Positions 27,494 to 35,807 are shown, counted from the stretch's first letter. The stretch: DNA of 64,000 bases from Sphingomonas sp. LHG3406-1 (GCF_029637485.1 NZ_CP069128.1:930001-994000); one strand, 5' to 3'. The notes: generated by a model not told the origin, from the letters alone. A program made the numbers and translations.

Positions 27494-28272
27494 TGCTCGA
27501 TACCGTCCAATACATCCTCGGCCTTCTGTCGGGCAGCCTCGTCGGCTTCACACTTGGGCTGGTCGGGGGCGGTGGATCGATCCTTGCCGTCCCGCTGATG
27601 GTGTACCTCGTAGGCGTCCAGAGCCCGCATGTCGCGATCGGCACCAGCGCTCTTGCGGTGGCCGCCAATGCCGCAATGGGGCTCGCCAATCACGCTCGCG
27701 CGGGCACGGTGAAGTGGCGGTGTGGCCTGATGTACGCGGGTGCTGGCGTCATTGGCGCTTTCTTCGGCTCGACCGCCGGCAAAGCGTTCGACGGGCAAAG
27801 GCTGCTCTTCCTCTTTGCCATTGTGATGATCGTCGTCGGCGTCCTGATGCTCCGCCGCCGCAAGCATGAGGGCGAGGCAGGCGCTCAGTGCGATCGCACA
27901 AATGCCGGCAAGGTGCTCGGGGCCGGCCTTGGCACCGGAGGCTTCTCGGGCTTTTTCGGGATCGGTGGCGGATTTCTCATTGTGCCCGGCCTGATCGCAT
28001 CGACCGGCATGCCGATGATCAATGCGGTCGGGACCAGCCTTGTTGCGGTGACCGCCTTTGGCCTCACGACCGCCGCCAACTACGCCTTCTCTGGTCTTGT
28101 CGACTGGGTCCTCGCTGGTGTGTTCATCGCCGGCGGTGTCATCGGTAGCTTCGCTGGCACGCGCGCCGCCAAGCGTCTGTCGAGCTCGGGCCAGTTGACC
28201 AGCATCTTCGCTGTGCTGATCTTCGTGGTGGCGGCCTACATGCTCTGGAAGAGCGCGGGCGCGGCGTTCTGA
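27493..28272 (+). CDS. TauE/SafE-family sulfite/anion exporter
   Basis: 259-aa polytopic membrane protein with two TauE/SafE repeats: GFTLGLVGGGGSILAVPLMVYL and GFFGIGGGFLIVPGLIASTGMP. These exporters remove sulfite or related anions, the product of the upstream dioxygenase. ATG 27493 overlaps the SQR stop; GTG 27490 directly before it is also possible. A Cys in the central cytoplasmic loop (GAQCDRTNAG) is not known to be functional. Confidence 0.86.
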   Translation: MLDTVQYILGLLSGSLVGFTLGLVGGGGSILAVPLMVYLVGVQSPHVAIGTSALAVAANAAMGLANHARAGTVKWRCGLMYAGAGVIGAFFGSTAGKAFDGQRLLFLFAIVMIVVGVLMLRRRKHEGEAGAQCDRTNAGKVLGAGLGTGGFSGFFGIGGGFLIVPGLIASTGMPMINAVGTSLVAVTAFGLTTAANYAFSGLVDWVLAGVFIAGGVIGSFAGTRAAKRLSSSGQLTSIFAVLIFVVAAYMLWKSAGAAF

Positions 28273-28281
28273 GGAAGATTG

Positions 28282-29088
28282 ATGCCGTCGTCCTTCCAGA
28301 TCGGGCCGTTGATGCTTGCTGCCGACCGGGCGCTGGCCGTTGTTTTAATCGCTGCCTTCATCGTCCTTGCAAGCTTGATCGCCAGGAAGCTGGACCAGCG
28401 GGCTGAACGCTCCAGCTTCTGGGCACTTGTCGCGGGCATCGTGGCGGCGCGTGCCGGGTTCGTGGCGAACAATTGGGACGCGTTCGCTCTGGAGCCAACG
28501 TCGATTCTCGCGCTTTGGCAGGGCGGCTTTTCCTTGATCGCAGGAATAACCGGGGCTCTCGCAGCCATCGTCCTCACCATGCCTCGAAAGCAACCCGCAG
28601 CGGCGCTCGCCCGCTTGGTCGTAATGCTCGGTGGCGCATACTTCATCGGTGCAAGCCAGCTACGGCCTGCTGCGCTACCGCTTCCGGGTCAGATCGCCCT
28701 TGAGGGATGGTCGGGCGAGTCAGTCACCTTAGCCGACTTTCGCGGCCGGCCATTCGTTATCAACCTTTGGGCGAGCTGGTGTCTGCCCTGCCGGCGGGAG
28801 ATGCCGATGCTAATGGACGCGGCCTCACGATCGCCGATCCCTATCCTTCTGGTCAACAGCGGCGAGCAGCGCGCAGCCGCCGCAAAGTTTCTCCAAGCCA
28901 ATCGACTTCCCGAAAAGTCGGTCTACCTCGATCCCGCCGCAGCCCTTGCTGCCTCACTCGGGACGGGCGGTTATCCAACAACCCTCTTCATCAATGCAGC
29001 TGGTGAGATCGAAACCGCTCACCTCGGTGAGATTTCCCGAGCCATGCTCGCAAGCGAAATGCGGGCCTTGGAGAAAGGTCGCCGCTGA
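28282..29088 (+). CDS. TlpA-like thioredoxin with membrane N-terminal domain
   Basis: 268-aa protein. The N-terminal 130 residues are a membrane domain resembling part of prolipoprotein diacylglyceryl transferase (FQIGPLMLAADRALAVV..., about four helices). The C-terminal half is a periplasmic TlpA-type thioredoxin with WASWCLPCRREMPML and cis-Pro in GGYPTTLFI. Such fusions occur beside sulfur-oxidation and Dsb genes and probably reduce periplasmic disulfides or persulfides. Shine-Dalgarno GAGGAAG at 28271-28277 supports the ATG at 28282. Confidence 0.8.
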   Translation: MPSSFQIGPLMLAADRALAVVLIAAFIVLASLIARKLDQRAERSSFWALVAGIVAARAGFVANNWDAFALEPTSILALWQGGFSLIAGITGALAAIVLTMPRKQPAAALARLVVMLGGAYFIGASQLRPAALPLPGQIALEGWSGESVTLADFRGRPFVINLWASWCLPCRREMPMLMDAASRSPIPILLVNSGEQRAAAAKFLQANRLPEKSVYLDPAAALAASLGTGGYPTTLFINAAGEIETAHLGEISRAMLASEMRALEKGRR

Positions 29089-29114
29089 ATGGTTCTGACC
29101 CGCGAGGTAACGTC

Positions 29115-30014
29115 ATGAAGATGTTCGAATTCGGCAAGATCTCCGTCGGTGCCCTGTGGGACGAGCCCACCGGAAGCTGGCAATATGTCCTCACAGACAA
29201 AGCCACGAACAAAACTGCGATCATCGATCCGGTGCTTGATTTCGACCCGAACGCAGGTGCGACGTCCACTGGCAACGCCGACAAGCTGCTAAAGCATATC
29301 GCGGAGCGTGGTCTGGCTGTTGAATGGATCCTGGACACCCATCCGCACGCCGATCACTTTTCGGCCGCGCCCTACCTTGCTGAAAAGCTCGGGGCTCCGC
29401 GCGCCATCGGTGAGAAGGTCGTGGATGTGCAGAAACTATGGACCGACATCTATTGCCTTGAAGACTTCGCTGCCGATGGTTCGCAATGGGACCGGCTGTT
29501 TGCCGATGGCGAAAGCTTTGAGCTCGGGGAAACAGCGATCCGAACGCTATTCACACCCGGCCATACCTTGGCGTCTATCGCCTACGTCACAGACCAGGTT
29601 GCCTTCGTTCACGACACGCTGATGATGCCGGACAGCGGCACGTCACGCGCCGACTTTCCCGGTGGCAGTTCAAGACAACTTTACGCCTCGATCCAGCGCA
29701 TCCTCGCTCTGCCGGAGGAGACAGCCCTGTTCATCGGGCACGATTATACTCCCGAAGGACGCGATGCGCAGTGCTGCGCTACCGTCGCCGAGCACCGCGA
29801 GAGCAACACGCATGTTGGCAACGGCCGGTCGGAGGCTCAATTCATCGCACTTCGCGATAAACGCGATGCGACCCTGCCGTTGCCGAAACTGATGCTGGCC
29901 GCGCTGCAGGTCAACATTCGTGGCGGACGACTACCCGACCCTGAGGCGTGCGGCCGATCGTTCCTGAAGATACCGCTCAACCACTTCGCACCCCGTTGCT
30001 CGGACAAGGGCTGA
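29115..30014 (+). CDS. Second persulfide dioxygenase-like metallo-beta-lactamase-fold protein
   Basis: 299-aa paralogue of the enzyme at 24024. It keeps the metal motif THPHADH (residues 75-81), TPGHTLASIAYV and RADFPGGSSRQLYASI, and the GHDYTPEGRD region. The usual GD pair before the bridging Asp reads HDT here (AFVHDTLMMPD), keeping the Asp but replacing Gly. It has no N-terminal extension like the first copy and lower GC. Probably an independently acquired sulfur dioxygenase with different substrate preference. Confidence 0.83.
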   Translation: MKMFEFGKISVGALWDEPTGSWQYVLTDKATNKTAIIDPVLDFDPNAGATSTGNADKLLKHIAERGLAVEWILDTHPHADHFSAAPYLAEKLGAPRAIGEKVVDVQKLWTDIYCLEDFAADGSQWDRLFADGESFELGETAIRTLFTPGHTLASIAYVTDQVAFVHDTLMMPDSGTSRADFPGGSSRQLYASIQRILALPEETALFIGHDYTPEGRDAQCCATVAEHRESNTHVGNGRSEAQFIALRDKRDATLPLPKLMLAALQVNIRGGRLPDPEACGRSFLKIPLNHFAPRCSDKG

Positions 30015-30349
30015 AGCAGCATGAATTTCTGACGTCACTGATCTCGAGAGAGCCGCAGTGTGAAGACCATACGTGCAGTCTTATAGCCGCCAAGCGAGCC
30101 TTCTAGACGTCAGCCACGTGGTCATCGTGAGGGCGAACACGAATGTCTGCAATTGCCCAAATCAACTCAAAAGCAGACCGGCAGTTGGCGGCCAGTTCCG
30201 GTCACGTCGGCTAAGCGCCCAAAGTCGTCGTAACAGAGGCTTGCCGACGTTCCAGGAAGCAGACCGTCCGGTGCAGCCAACGGGCGAATGCAACCCGTAG
30301 CTGCAACCCGTAGCCACTCCAGCTTCGTTGAGGGGCTGGAGGATCGGAC
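30015..30349. other. Intergenic region with short repeats, no gene
   Basis: 335 bp between the sulfide operon and the flavoprotein. A 75-codon open frame (30073-30300) has no Shine-Dalgarno and no protein-like composition. The segment around 30141-30215 resembles degenerate sphingomonad intergenic repeats. A 12-bp tandem TGCAACCCGTAG occurs at 30289-30300 and 30302-30313, just upstream of the next gene. No terminator or promoter could be assigned with confidence. Confidence 0.5.
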
Positions 30350-31690
30350 ATGAACTTTGATCTCGTTATCATCGGCTCGGGAACGGCTGCGATGGTGGCC
30401 GCCTTCCGAGTCCGCGCCGCCGGGTGGAGCGTGGCGCTCGTCGATGAGAAGCCCTTCGGCGGCACCTGCGCGCTGCGTGGCTGTGACCCGAAGAAGATGC
30501 TCGTTTCCGGAGCCGAAGTGGTCGATGCGGGACGGCGAATGCAGGGACATGGCGTCGGCGGCCAAGTTAGCATCGACTGGAGCGAGCTGATCAGGTTCAA
30601 GCGGAGCTTTACAGATCCCGTTCCTGAAAAGCATCAGCAGCGGTACGATGACAAGGGTATCGCCACCTTCCATGGCCGAGCCCGCTTCATCGGCCCAAAC
30701 TCGCTGTCGATCGACGAAAACGAAGTTCGGGCCCGTTATATCCTGATCGCGTCGGGCGCTGCGCCGGTGCGGCTCGGCATTCCTGGCGAAGATCTTCTCA
30801 TCGACAATGAGGGGTTTCTTGCCATGGAGCAGCTGCCCGCCCGTATCGCCCTGGTGGGCGGCGGCTATATAGCCGCCGAGTTCTCCCACATCGCCGCTCG
30901 TGCGGGCGCCGCCGTCACGATCCTCCAGCGGGGCTCGCGTCTCCTGCCGCATTTCGAACCTGAGCTCGTCGGATGGCTCATGGAATCCTTCGAGGCCATC
31001 GGCGTGGATGTGCGCACCCATACCGAGGTCGTCGCTATCGAGCAGGGCGAGGGATCATTCCTCGTCCATACGAACAGCGGCGGTCACAGGGAGAGCATAG
31101 AGGTTGACCGCGTCGTGCACGCGGCTGGGCGCGCGCCTGCTTTAGACCACCTGAACCTGCCGGCCGGCGGAGTGGCGGCCGAAGGAGGTCGGCTTCATCT
31201 GAACGACTATCTGCAGAGCGTCAGCAACCCCTTCGTCTATGCCGCCGGCGACGCCGCCCAGCTGGGTCCGCCACTCACACCGGTCTCAAGTCACGACGCC
31301 AAGGTTGTCGCAGCGAACCTCCTGAACGGCAACCAGAGCAAGCCGAATTATGCAGGCGTCCCGAGCGTCGCCTTCACCCTCCCGCCGATCGCTTCGGTGG
31401 GCCTGAGCGAAGCGCAGGCGCGCGAGGCCGGGTTGCGGTTCAAGCTGAAGACGGAGAGGACTTCCGACTGGTACACGGCGAGGCGCGTCGCGGAGCGCGT
31501 CTACGGCTACAAGACCCTTGTCGAGGAGGGGACGGGCCGAATTCTCGGCGCGCATTTGGTGGGCCCCCATGTTGACGAGGTGATCAACCTTTTCGGCCTT
31601 GCAATTCGGCATGGCCTCACGGCCGACGACCTCAAGTCCACGATGTTCGCCTACCCGACCGGCGCCTCCGACCTGGGCAATATGCTTTGA
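30350..31690 (+). CDS. MerA/glutathione-reductase-like pyridine nucleotide-disulfide oxidoreductase
   Basis: 446-aa class I flavoprotein disulfide reductase. FAD-binding IIGSGTAAMVAAFR, redox-active pair Cys40/Cys45 (GGTCALRGCDPKK), NAD(P)H-binding VALVGGGYIAAEFSHIAA, and FVYAAGDAA. It lacks the N-terminal HMA domain and C-terminal Cys pair of classical MerA. The C-terminal catalytic His-Pro of glutathione reductase is replaced by Tyr-Pro (AYPTGASD), seen in divergent members. Position next to merR and merT-like genes suggests a mercury/thiol role, but the substrate is unproven. A good GGAGG-type Shine-Dalgarno precedes the ATG. Confidence 0.8.
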   Translation: MNFDLVIIGSGTAAMVAAFRVRAAGWSVALVDEKPFGGTCALRGCDPKKMLVSGAEVVDAGRRMQGHGVGGQVSIDWSELIRFKRSFTDPVPEKHQQRYDDKGIATFHGRARFIGPNSLSIDENEVRARYILIASGAAPVRLGIPGEDLLIDNEGFLAMEQLPARIALVGGGYIAAEFSHIAARAGAAVTILQRGSRLLPHFEPELVGWLMESFEAIGVDVRTHTEVVAIEQGEGSFLVHTNSGGHRESIEVDRVVHAAGRAPALDHLNLPAGGVAAEGGRLHLNDYLQSVSNPFVYAAGDAAQLGPPLTPVSSHDAKVVAANLLNGNQSKPNYAGVPSVAFTLPPIASVGLSEAQAREAGLRFKLKTERTSDWYTARRVAERVYGYKTLVEEGTGRILGAHLVGPHVDEVINLFGLAIRHGLTADDLKSTMFAYPTGASDLGNML

Positions 31691-31706
31691 CAGTGGGCGG
31701 CTGATC

Positions 31707-32135
31707 CTATCGTCCGACCGCTTTCGGCTCGCCCATGGGCTCATGCTCGATCATGTCAATTATCGCGCACTGCGGGACGTGATCGCCAGAGCAGCGGTCT
31801 ATGGTAGAGGCGAGGAGCTTTTCGAGCCGAGCAAGATCCGCCATTTTGCTACGCACCGTGTGGAGGTGGCCGGAAGCGATCTCCCGAACCTCGTCGCAGC
31901 AGGCGTCCGTGGGACCGCCAAGCGCGAGAATCCCCCGAACCTCTTCCGGAGTGAAGCCAAGTTCGCGAGCTCGGCGGATGAAGCCGAGCGCGCGCAGGTG
32001 GTCGTCGCCGTAGACGCGGTGACCACCTTCGGTGCGGGGCGGCGGCTCGATGAGCCCGACCTTCTCGAAGTAGCGGATCGTCTCGATGTTTACTCCCGTG
32101 CTGCGGGAGAGTTGGCCGATGGTGAAGCGGTTCAT
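31707..32135 (-). CDS. merR: MerR-family metal-responsive regulator
   Basis: 142-aa regulator. The N-terminal helix-turn-helix FTIGQLSRSTGVNIETIRYFEKVGLI is classic MerR. Metal-ligand cysteines are present: a vicinal pair in DACCDEV and C-x7-C in CSGDHVPQC near the C-terminus, matching the ligand positions of the thiol-metal sensors (MerR/ZntR/CueR group). Which metal it senses is inferred from the divergent MerT-like gene. The start is ATG at 32135; the longer open frame upstream crosses the divergent promoter and is not real. It ends tail-to-tail with the flavoprotein, 16 bp apart. Confidence 0.86.
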   Translation of the reverse strand: MNRFTIGQLSRSTGVNIETIRYFEKVGLIEPPPRTEGGHRVYGDDHLRALGFIRRARELGFTPEEVRGILALGGPTDACCDEVREIASGHLHTVRSKMADLARLEKLLASTIDRCSGDHVPQCAIIDMIEHEPMGEPKAVGR

Positions 32136-32145
32136 GAGATTTCGC

Positions 32146-32176
32146 TTGATCCTGTAGTGACTACAGGATGCATATA
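32146..32176 (+). promoter_or_regulatory. MerR-type promoter with 19-bp spacer and 9-bp dyad
   Basis: TTGATC (-35, 32146-32151) and CATATA (-10, 32171-32176) are separated by 19 bp. Over-long spacing is the hallmark of promoters activated by DNA untwisting by MerR-family proteins. A perfect inverted repeat ATCCTGTAG-TGA-CTACAGGAT (32149-32169) lies between the boxes. It would drive the MerT-like gene rightward and lies immediately upstream of merR. Confidence 0.8.
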
Positions 32177-32202
32177 GCAGCGAATCGAATTGGAGACGAG
32201 TT

Positions 32203-32619
32203 TTGCCTACTGAAAATACGGTGCTACGGGGCGGCCCGGGGGCGCCCCGGATCACCGCAAATGCTGACCGAGGCGTTGCCACTCTGGGTACTCTGGCGAG
32301 CATCGGAGCCCTATTCTCAGCAGCGGCCTGTTGCATCCTGCCGCTCGGGCTTGCGGCCATTGGCGTTGGCACGGCAGGGCTTGCGCCGCTGGTTCCGTTC
32401 CACTGGCCGATGACGGTTGCCGCGATCGTCGCGGTCGCGGCCGGGTGGCTCTTCTATTTTCGCAAGCGCGCGGCGTGCGCGCGAGATGCGGCCTGCAAAA
32501 TGCCGGCGCCGGCGAAGAGCACCTTCGTCCTCCTCTGCGTAGCGACTGTGTTCGTGGCGATCTCGGCTTGCTGGGGCTTCATCGAGGCGCCGCTCATGCG
32601 CGCGCTTGGAGGCGCATGA
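32203..32619 (+). CDS. merT: MerT-like mercuric ion transporter
   Basis: 138-aa inner-membrane protein with three hydrophobic segments. The vicinal Cys pair in the first helix (AACCILPLGLAAIGVG) and the second pair with five residues between (CARDAAC) on the cytoplasmic side match MerT (Cys24/25 and Cys76/82). MerT passes Hg(II) into the cytoplasm for reduction. TTG start at 32203 is supported by GGAG seven bases upstream and by the MerR-type promoter. No merP is present nearby. Confidence 0.8.
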   Translation: MPTENTVLRGGPGAPRITANADRGVATLGTLASIGALFSAAACCILPLGLAAIGVGTAGLAPLVPFHWPMTVAAIVAVAAGWLFYFRKRAACARDAACKMPAPAKSTFVLLCVATVFVAISACWGFIEAPLMRALGGA

Positions 32620-32843
32620 TGGAACTGCGATCGACGCTTACCTGTCCCAAGTGCGGCGGCGCGTCCACGGAGACGATGCCGACGGACGCCTGTCAGTTCT
32701 TCTACGACTGCAAGCACTGCGGCGAGGTGCTTCGCCCCCTTCAGGGCGATTGCTGCGTCTTCTGCTCGTATGCAGACGTGGCGTGCCCTCCGATCCAGGA
32801 GGCTCGGCGAACCGGTGCAGCAAGTAGCTGCTGCTCCTCCTGA
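32619..32843 (+). CDS. GDCCVxC-domain small Cys-rich protein
   Basis: 74-aa cytoplasmic protein with an N-terminal zinc-ribbon-like CPKCGG, then CQFFYDCKHCGEVL, the family motif GDCCVFCSY and a terminal SSCCSS. The GDCCVxC family often accompanies merT-type genes, and some members carry selenocysteine at the last motif Cys; here TGC encodes Cys. It probably binds or relays Hg(II) or another soft metal. ATG 32619 overlaps the MerT-like TGA; ATG 32616 is equally possible. Confidence 0.75.
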   Translation: MELRSTLTCPKCGGASTETMPTDACQFFYDCKHCGEVLRPLQGDCCVFCSYADVACPPIQEARRTGAASSCCSS

Positions 32844-33456
32844 TAGATCTCGCGAGTGACTGCTTTCTTCTATCGCCGTTAAAGACCAGCCGTTCTGCTT
32901 TCGGCCACATACGGACGCTCGGGGAGCGTATGGTGGGCTGGCGAACCAGCCCACCATCGAACCTCAAATCTCGGTCACTTCGGCCAGTGCCAGAGCATCT
33001 TCGACCTCGACGCCAAGGTATCGAACCGTTGTCTCGATCTTGGTGTGGCCGAGTAGGATCTGTACTGCCCGTAGGTTGCCGGTCTGCTTATAGCTCTTAA
33101 TTCGCATCGCGCCCATAAGTAGACGGTCTACTTCCGGCCGCTTGCCGCCGCTCAGATTAGCTACCCCCCTCGTCTGCTCTTGGTGGGAAGCGGACTGGCA
33201 GCTTTCGAGTAAGCAATGGTGCTTAGCTGCCGTTCGTTCAGGCGGACCTATACGTCGGTTGAGCGCCCATGCAGGTCGTTGATAGAATCGCTAAGGGCAC
33301 CCGATAGCAGACCCTGCAATCCTCGCCGCTAAGATTGGAGGTGCCGGATTGAGGGCATGCACACTGCCGCTGAAGGGCGCTCAATCCGCGTGCTGCCGAG
33401 AAAAAAGCGTTCACAATTTGTCGTGCCTACACCGCCGCACGACGCCACAGGCAAGA
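32844..33456. other. Gene-poor stretch with integrase relic and degenerate repeats
   Basis: About 610 bp between the mercury and efflux modules. It contains the integrase C-terminal relic (32964-33116) and stretches resembling each other and 40957-40993 (around 32882-32922 and 33119-33150; shared text TTCGGCCA-type with CGGACG/CGGGCG). The remainder to 33456 holds no open frame with coding character and no clear terminator. Confidence 0.6.
32964..33116 (-). pseudogene. Tyrosine integrase, C-terminal relic
   Basis: A 50-codon frame ending in TGA encodes the last part of a phage-type tyrosine recombinase: KQTGNLRAVQILLGHTKIET then TVRYLGVEVEDALALAE. The second catalytic His (in LLGHTK) and the nucleophilic Tyr (in VRYLG) are present; the Arg and HxxR of the catalytic core and the whole DNA-binding N-terminus are missing. 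The frame stays open upstream but the text is not integrase-like beyond the TGNLRAVQ region. It is the best candidate for the element's lost recombinase. Confidence 0.8.
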
Positions 33457-34326
33457 TTATCTTCGTTCTAATCTGTCAGCTTTCTCGCCAAGGTCTTGCA
33501 CCGGTTTACGGATATCTTGGATGTCCCGTTCTACCCCATCGGCTTGTTCGTCGAGTCGGCGGACCGAACTGCGCTGCTGCTGGACTGCTTGTCCTACTTG
33601 ATCGGCCTGATTGCCGGCGTTGCGGATCGAACGCCTGACATTTGCGATGTCGTCACGGCTCGAGACCACGTCGCGCTCAAGCTTTTCGGCGCTGCGAGCA
33701 AAGCTGTTGATACCCTCGCTTGCTCCGCGCACCTGCTCAGGGCGCACGCTACCCAACAGCCGCTCTACACTCTGCTGCCATTCTGCTGTCGAACGCCGGG
33801 TCTGGTCCAGCTTCCTTGCCGCGTCAGCCTGGCCCGTCTGATCAAGCGCCCGAACCGCACGGTCGAGCGTCTGCGACACCTGCACTGCTTTCGCGGCAGG
33901 ATCGGTGGCGGTCCCGCCCTGAACGGCGGCAATCGTGCCGACGATGTCCTCATCAGGCGGGTTGATCAACGGTCCGTCGGTTGATGGCAGGAGCACCAGG
34001 ACTGCGGAGCCATCGAGCAGTGACCGGCTGATGTCCGCTCGAAAGCCGGCGTGCACCGGCAGATCAGTGTCGAGCGCTACTTCGACGGTGGGCCCGCCAA
34101 CTTCGCCGGCCGACAGATAGATCTTATCTACCCGGCCGACCCGAACCCCGGACATGGTCACCGGCCCTCCGACTGCCAAGCCCGAAACACTTTGGTTGAA
34201 GGAGATCCTGTACTTCGCACCATAGGTGCTTGTCCCGGCACCGATGTACCAGGCGAAGAAAACCAGTCCGACAACCAACAGCCCGCAAACGATGACGACG
34301 AGCAAACGGTTGGACCGTGTTTCCAT
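33457..34326 (-). CDS. MCE-domain (MlaD-like) protein with long coiled coil
   Basis: 289-aa protein with one N-terminal membrane helix (LLVVIVCGLLVVGLVFFAWYIG), an MCE/MlaD domain (about residues 35-115: YRISFNQSVSGLAVGGPVTMSGVRVG...) and a long helical tail (about 145-289; heptad-like Q/R/D-rich text). MCE proteins form hexameric rings that carry lipids between membranes, normally with an Mla ABC transporter. Here there is none; the gene is the last in an efflux operon and its ATG overlaps the outer-membrane factor stop (ATGA). Confidence 0.82.
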   Translation of the reverse strand: METRSNRLLVVIVCGLLVVGLVFFAWYIGAGTSTYGAKYRISFNQSVSGLAVGGPVTMSGVRVGRVDKIYLSAGEVGGPTVEVALDTDLPVHAGFRADISRSLLDGSAVLVLLPSTDGPLINPPDEDIVGTIAAVQGGTATDPAAKAVQVSQTLDRAVRALDQTGQADAARKLDQTRRSTAEWQQSVERLLGSVRPEQVRGASEGINSFARSAEKLERDVVSSRDDIANVRRSIRNAGNQADQVGQAVQQQRSSVRRLDEQADGVERDIQDIRKPVQDLGEKADRLERR

Positions 34327-35807
34327 CAGTTGCCAAGTCTCGCGGGCACCACCGGAGGTGCCCAGCCTAGTCCAAGCGACTTCTGCACGGCGATGTAACT
34401 GCCGGTGAGCGCCGCTGTGGCGCCTCGCAGGTTCTGCTCAGCAAGGCTCAACTGGCGCTCTGCTTCCAGTAGTTCGGCACGGGCCGTGGTTCCGGCCTTG
34501 AACCGCTGCCGGGTCAGCCTGGCCTGGCGCTCCGCGGAAGCTCGGACGTTCGCGAGCGCTTTCACCTGGCGTCGCTGCTGTCCGAAGCGGGCAAGGGAGT
34601 TTTCCGCATCCTGAAGGGCACCGAGCACTGCCTGCCGGTAGCGCGCCTCGGCTTCCTCGAGACCGCTCCTTGCCTGCCTCACACGAGACGCATTGCGACC
34701 GAAATCGAGAAATTGCCACTGTATCTGCGGAATGGCGATGGCGCTGATGTTGCCGAGATCGAACAAGTCACCCGGCTTGGTGCCACCAAGCCCAAGGATC
34801 CCCATGAAGCTGATCCGGGGGAAGCGCAGGGCTTCGGCGACCCCGATCCGCGCTGTCGCTGCGGCAAGGTTGCGCTCGGCGGCGCGCACGTCTGGGCGAC
34901 GCTGAAGCAATTCGGCAGGATTTCCGACCGACACGACCGCCGGCGGAAGCGGCACTTCGGCCGGAGCAGCCAATAGCCCGTCGACACTGCCGGGGGCGCT
35001 GCCGGTCAGGGTCGCCAAGGCGTTGAGATACACGTCCCTTTCGGCTTCGGCGGCTGCGACTTCGGCCTCAGTGCTCCGGAGGGCGACCTGCGCACGCTCG
35101 ACCTCGTAGGCAGCGGTGGTCCCACGCTGGAAGCGTTGCCGGGCGGTCGCAACGGCTTGCTCTTGAAGCGCCCGAGCGCGGCCCAGAGTGTCGATCCGGT
35201 TCTGCCGTTCGCGCAGATTGACATAGGCCTGACCAACCTCCGCTGTCAGCTGCACCTGAGCGTCGATCGCGTTTGCCTCGGCCGCCCCGAGCTGGGCGTT
35301 TAGGCTCTCGATCTGGCGGCGCGAGGCGCCGGCGAACTCCAGCTCCCAGTTGGCGTTCAGGCCAAGATTGAAGAAGTTGAGGGACGAGATGTCGTCTGAT
35401 CCGCCCTCCGCTGGCGGAGCGCCGGCAGAGCTGCCGTTGTTGTCCGTGCCAAGGTCGACGCCCGGCAACTCGGCGCGCACGTAGGTGCCCTGCGCCGCGA
35501 CGGTAGGATAGCGGTTCGCCTGTTCCTGACGCACCGACTCGCGAGCTTGGCCAATCCGCGCCCGCGCGATTTCGAGCGACGGATTGCTGCTGAGCGCCCG
35601 CGTCTGCAACTCGGTAAGGACTGGGTCGCCGAGCTGCGTCCACCACGAAGACAGTCTGGGCGACTCTGGGGTGACCAAGCCCGCTCCCCGGACGAAGTTT
35701 GCGGAAGGTGTTGCCGCACCAAGAGTTCCCGGACCCTTGTAGTCAGGTCCCGAGGTGCAGCCGGCGAGCAGAAGGGCGGCAGTAAGGGCAATCAGCGGGA
35801 AGCGCAT
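34326..35807 (-). CDS. Efflux outer-membrane factor (NodT/OprM family lipoprotein)
   Basis: 493-aa TolC-like channel. Lipoprotein signal with lipobox LAGC (Cys17), then two OEP repeats rich in coiled-coil text (NPSLEIARARIGQARESVRQ; QRRPDVRAAERNLAAATARIG). The conserved WWTQLGDPVLTELQ and SYIAVQKSLGLGW ends are typical of NodT-type factors. Start ATG 35807 is supported by AAGGA upstream; the longer frame overlaps the pump gene. Provides the outer-membrane exit for the EmrAB-type pump encoded upstream. Confidence 0.9.
   Translation of the reverse strand: MRFPLIALTAALLLAGCTSGPDYKGPGTLGAATPSANFVRGAGLVTPESPRLSSWWTQLGDPVLTELQTRALSSNPSLEIARARIGQARESVRQEQANRYPTVAAQGTYVRAELPGVDLGTDNNGSSAGAPPAEGGSDDISSLNFFNLGLNANWELEFAGASRRQIESLNAQLGAAEANAIDAQVQLTAEVGQAYVNLRERQNRIDTLGRARALQEQAVATARQRFQRGTTAAYEVERAQVALRSTEAEVAAAEAERDVYLNALATLTGSAPGSVDGLLAAPAEVPLPPAVVSVGNPAELLQRRPDVRAAERNLAAATARIGVAEALRFPRISFMGILGLGGTKPGDLFDLGNISAIAIPQIQWQFLDFGRNASRVRQARSGLEEAEARYRQAVLGALQDAENSLARFGQQRRQVKALANVRASAERQARLTRQRFKAGTTARAELLEAERQLSLAEQNLRGATAALTGSYIAVQKSLGLGWAPPVVPARLGN

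Noticed and set aside
30073..30300. 75-codon open frame between the sulfide operon and the flavoprotein
   Set aside because: No Shine-Dalgarno, no protein-like composition, and it overlaps repeat-like DNA.
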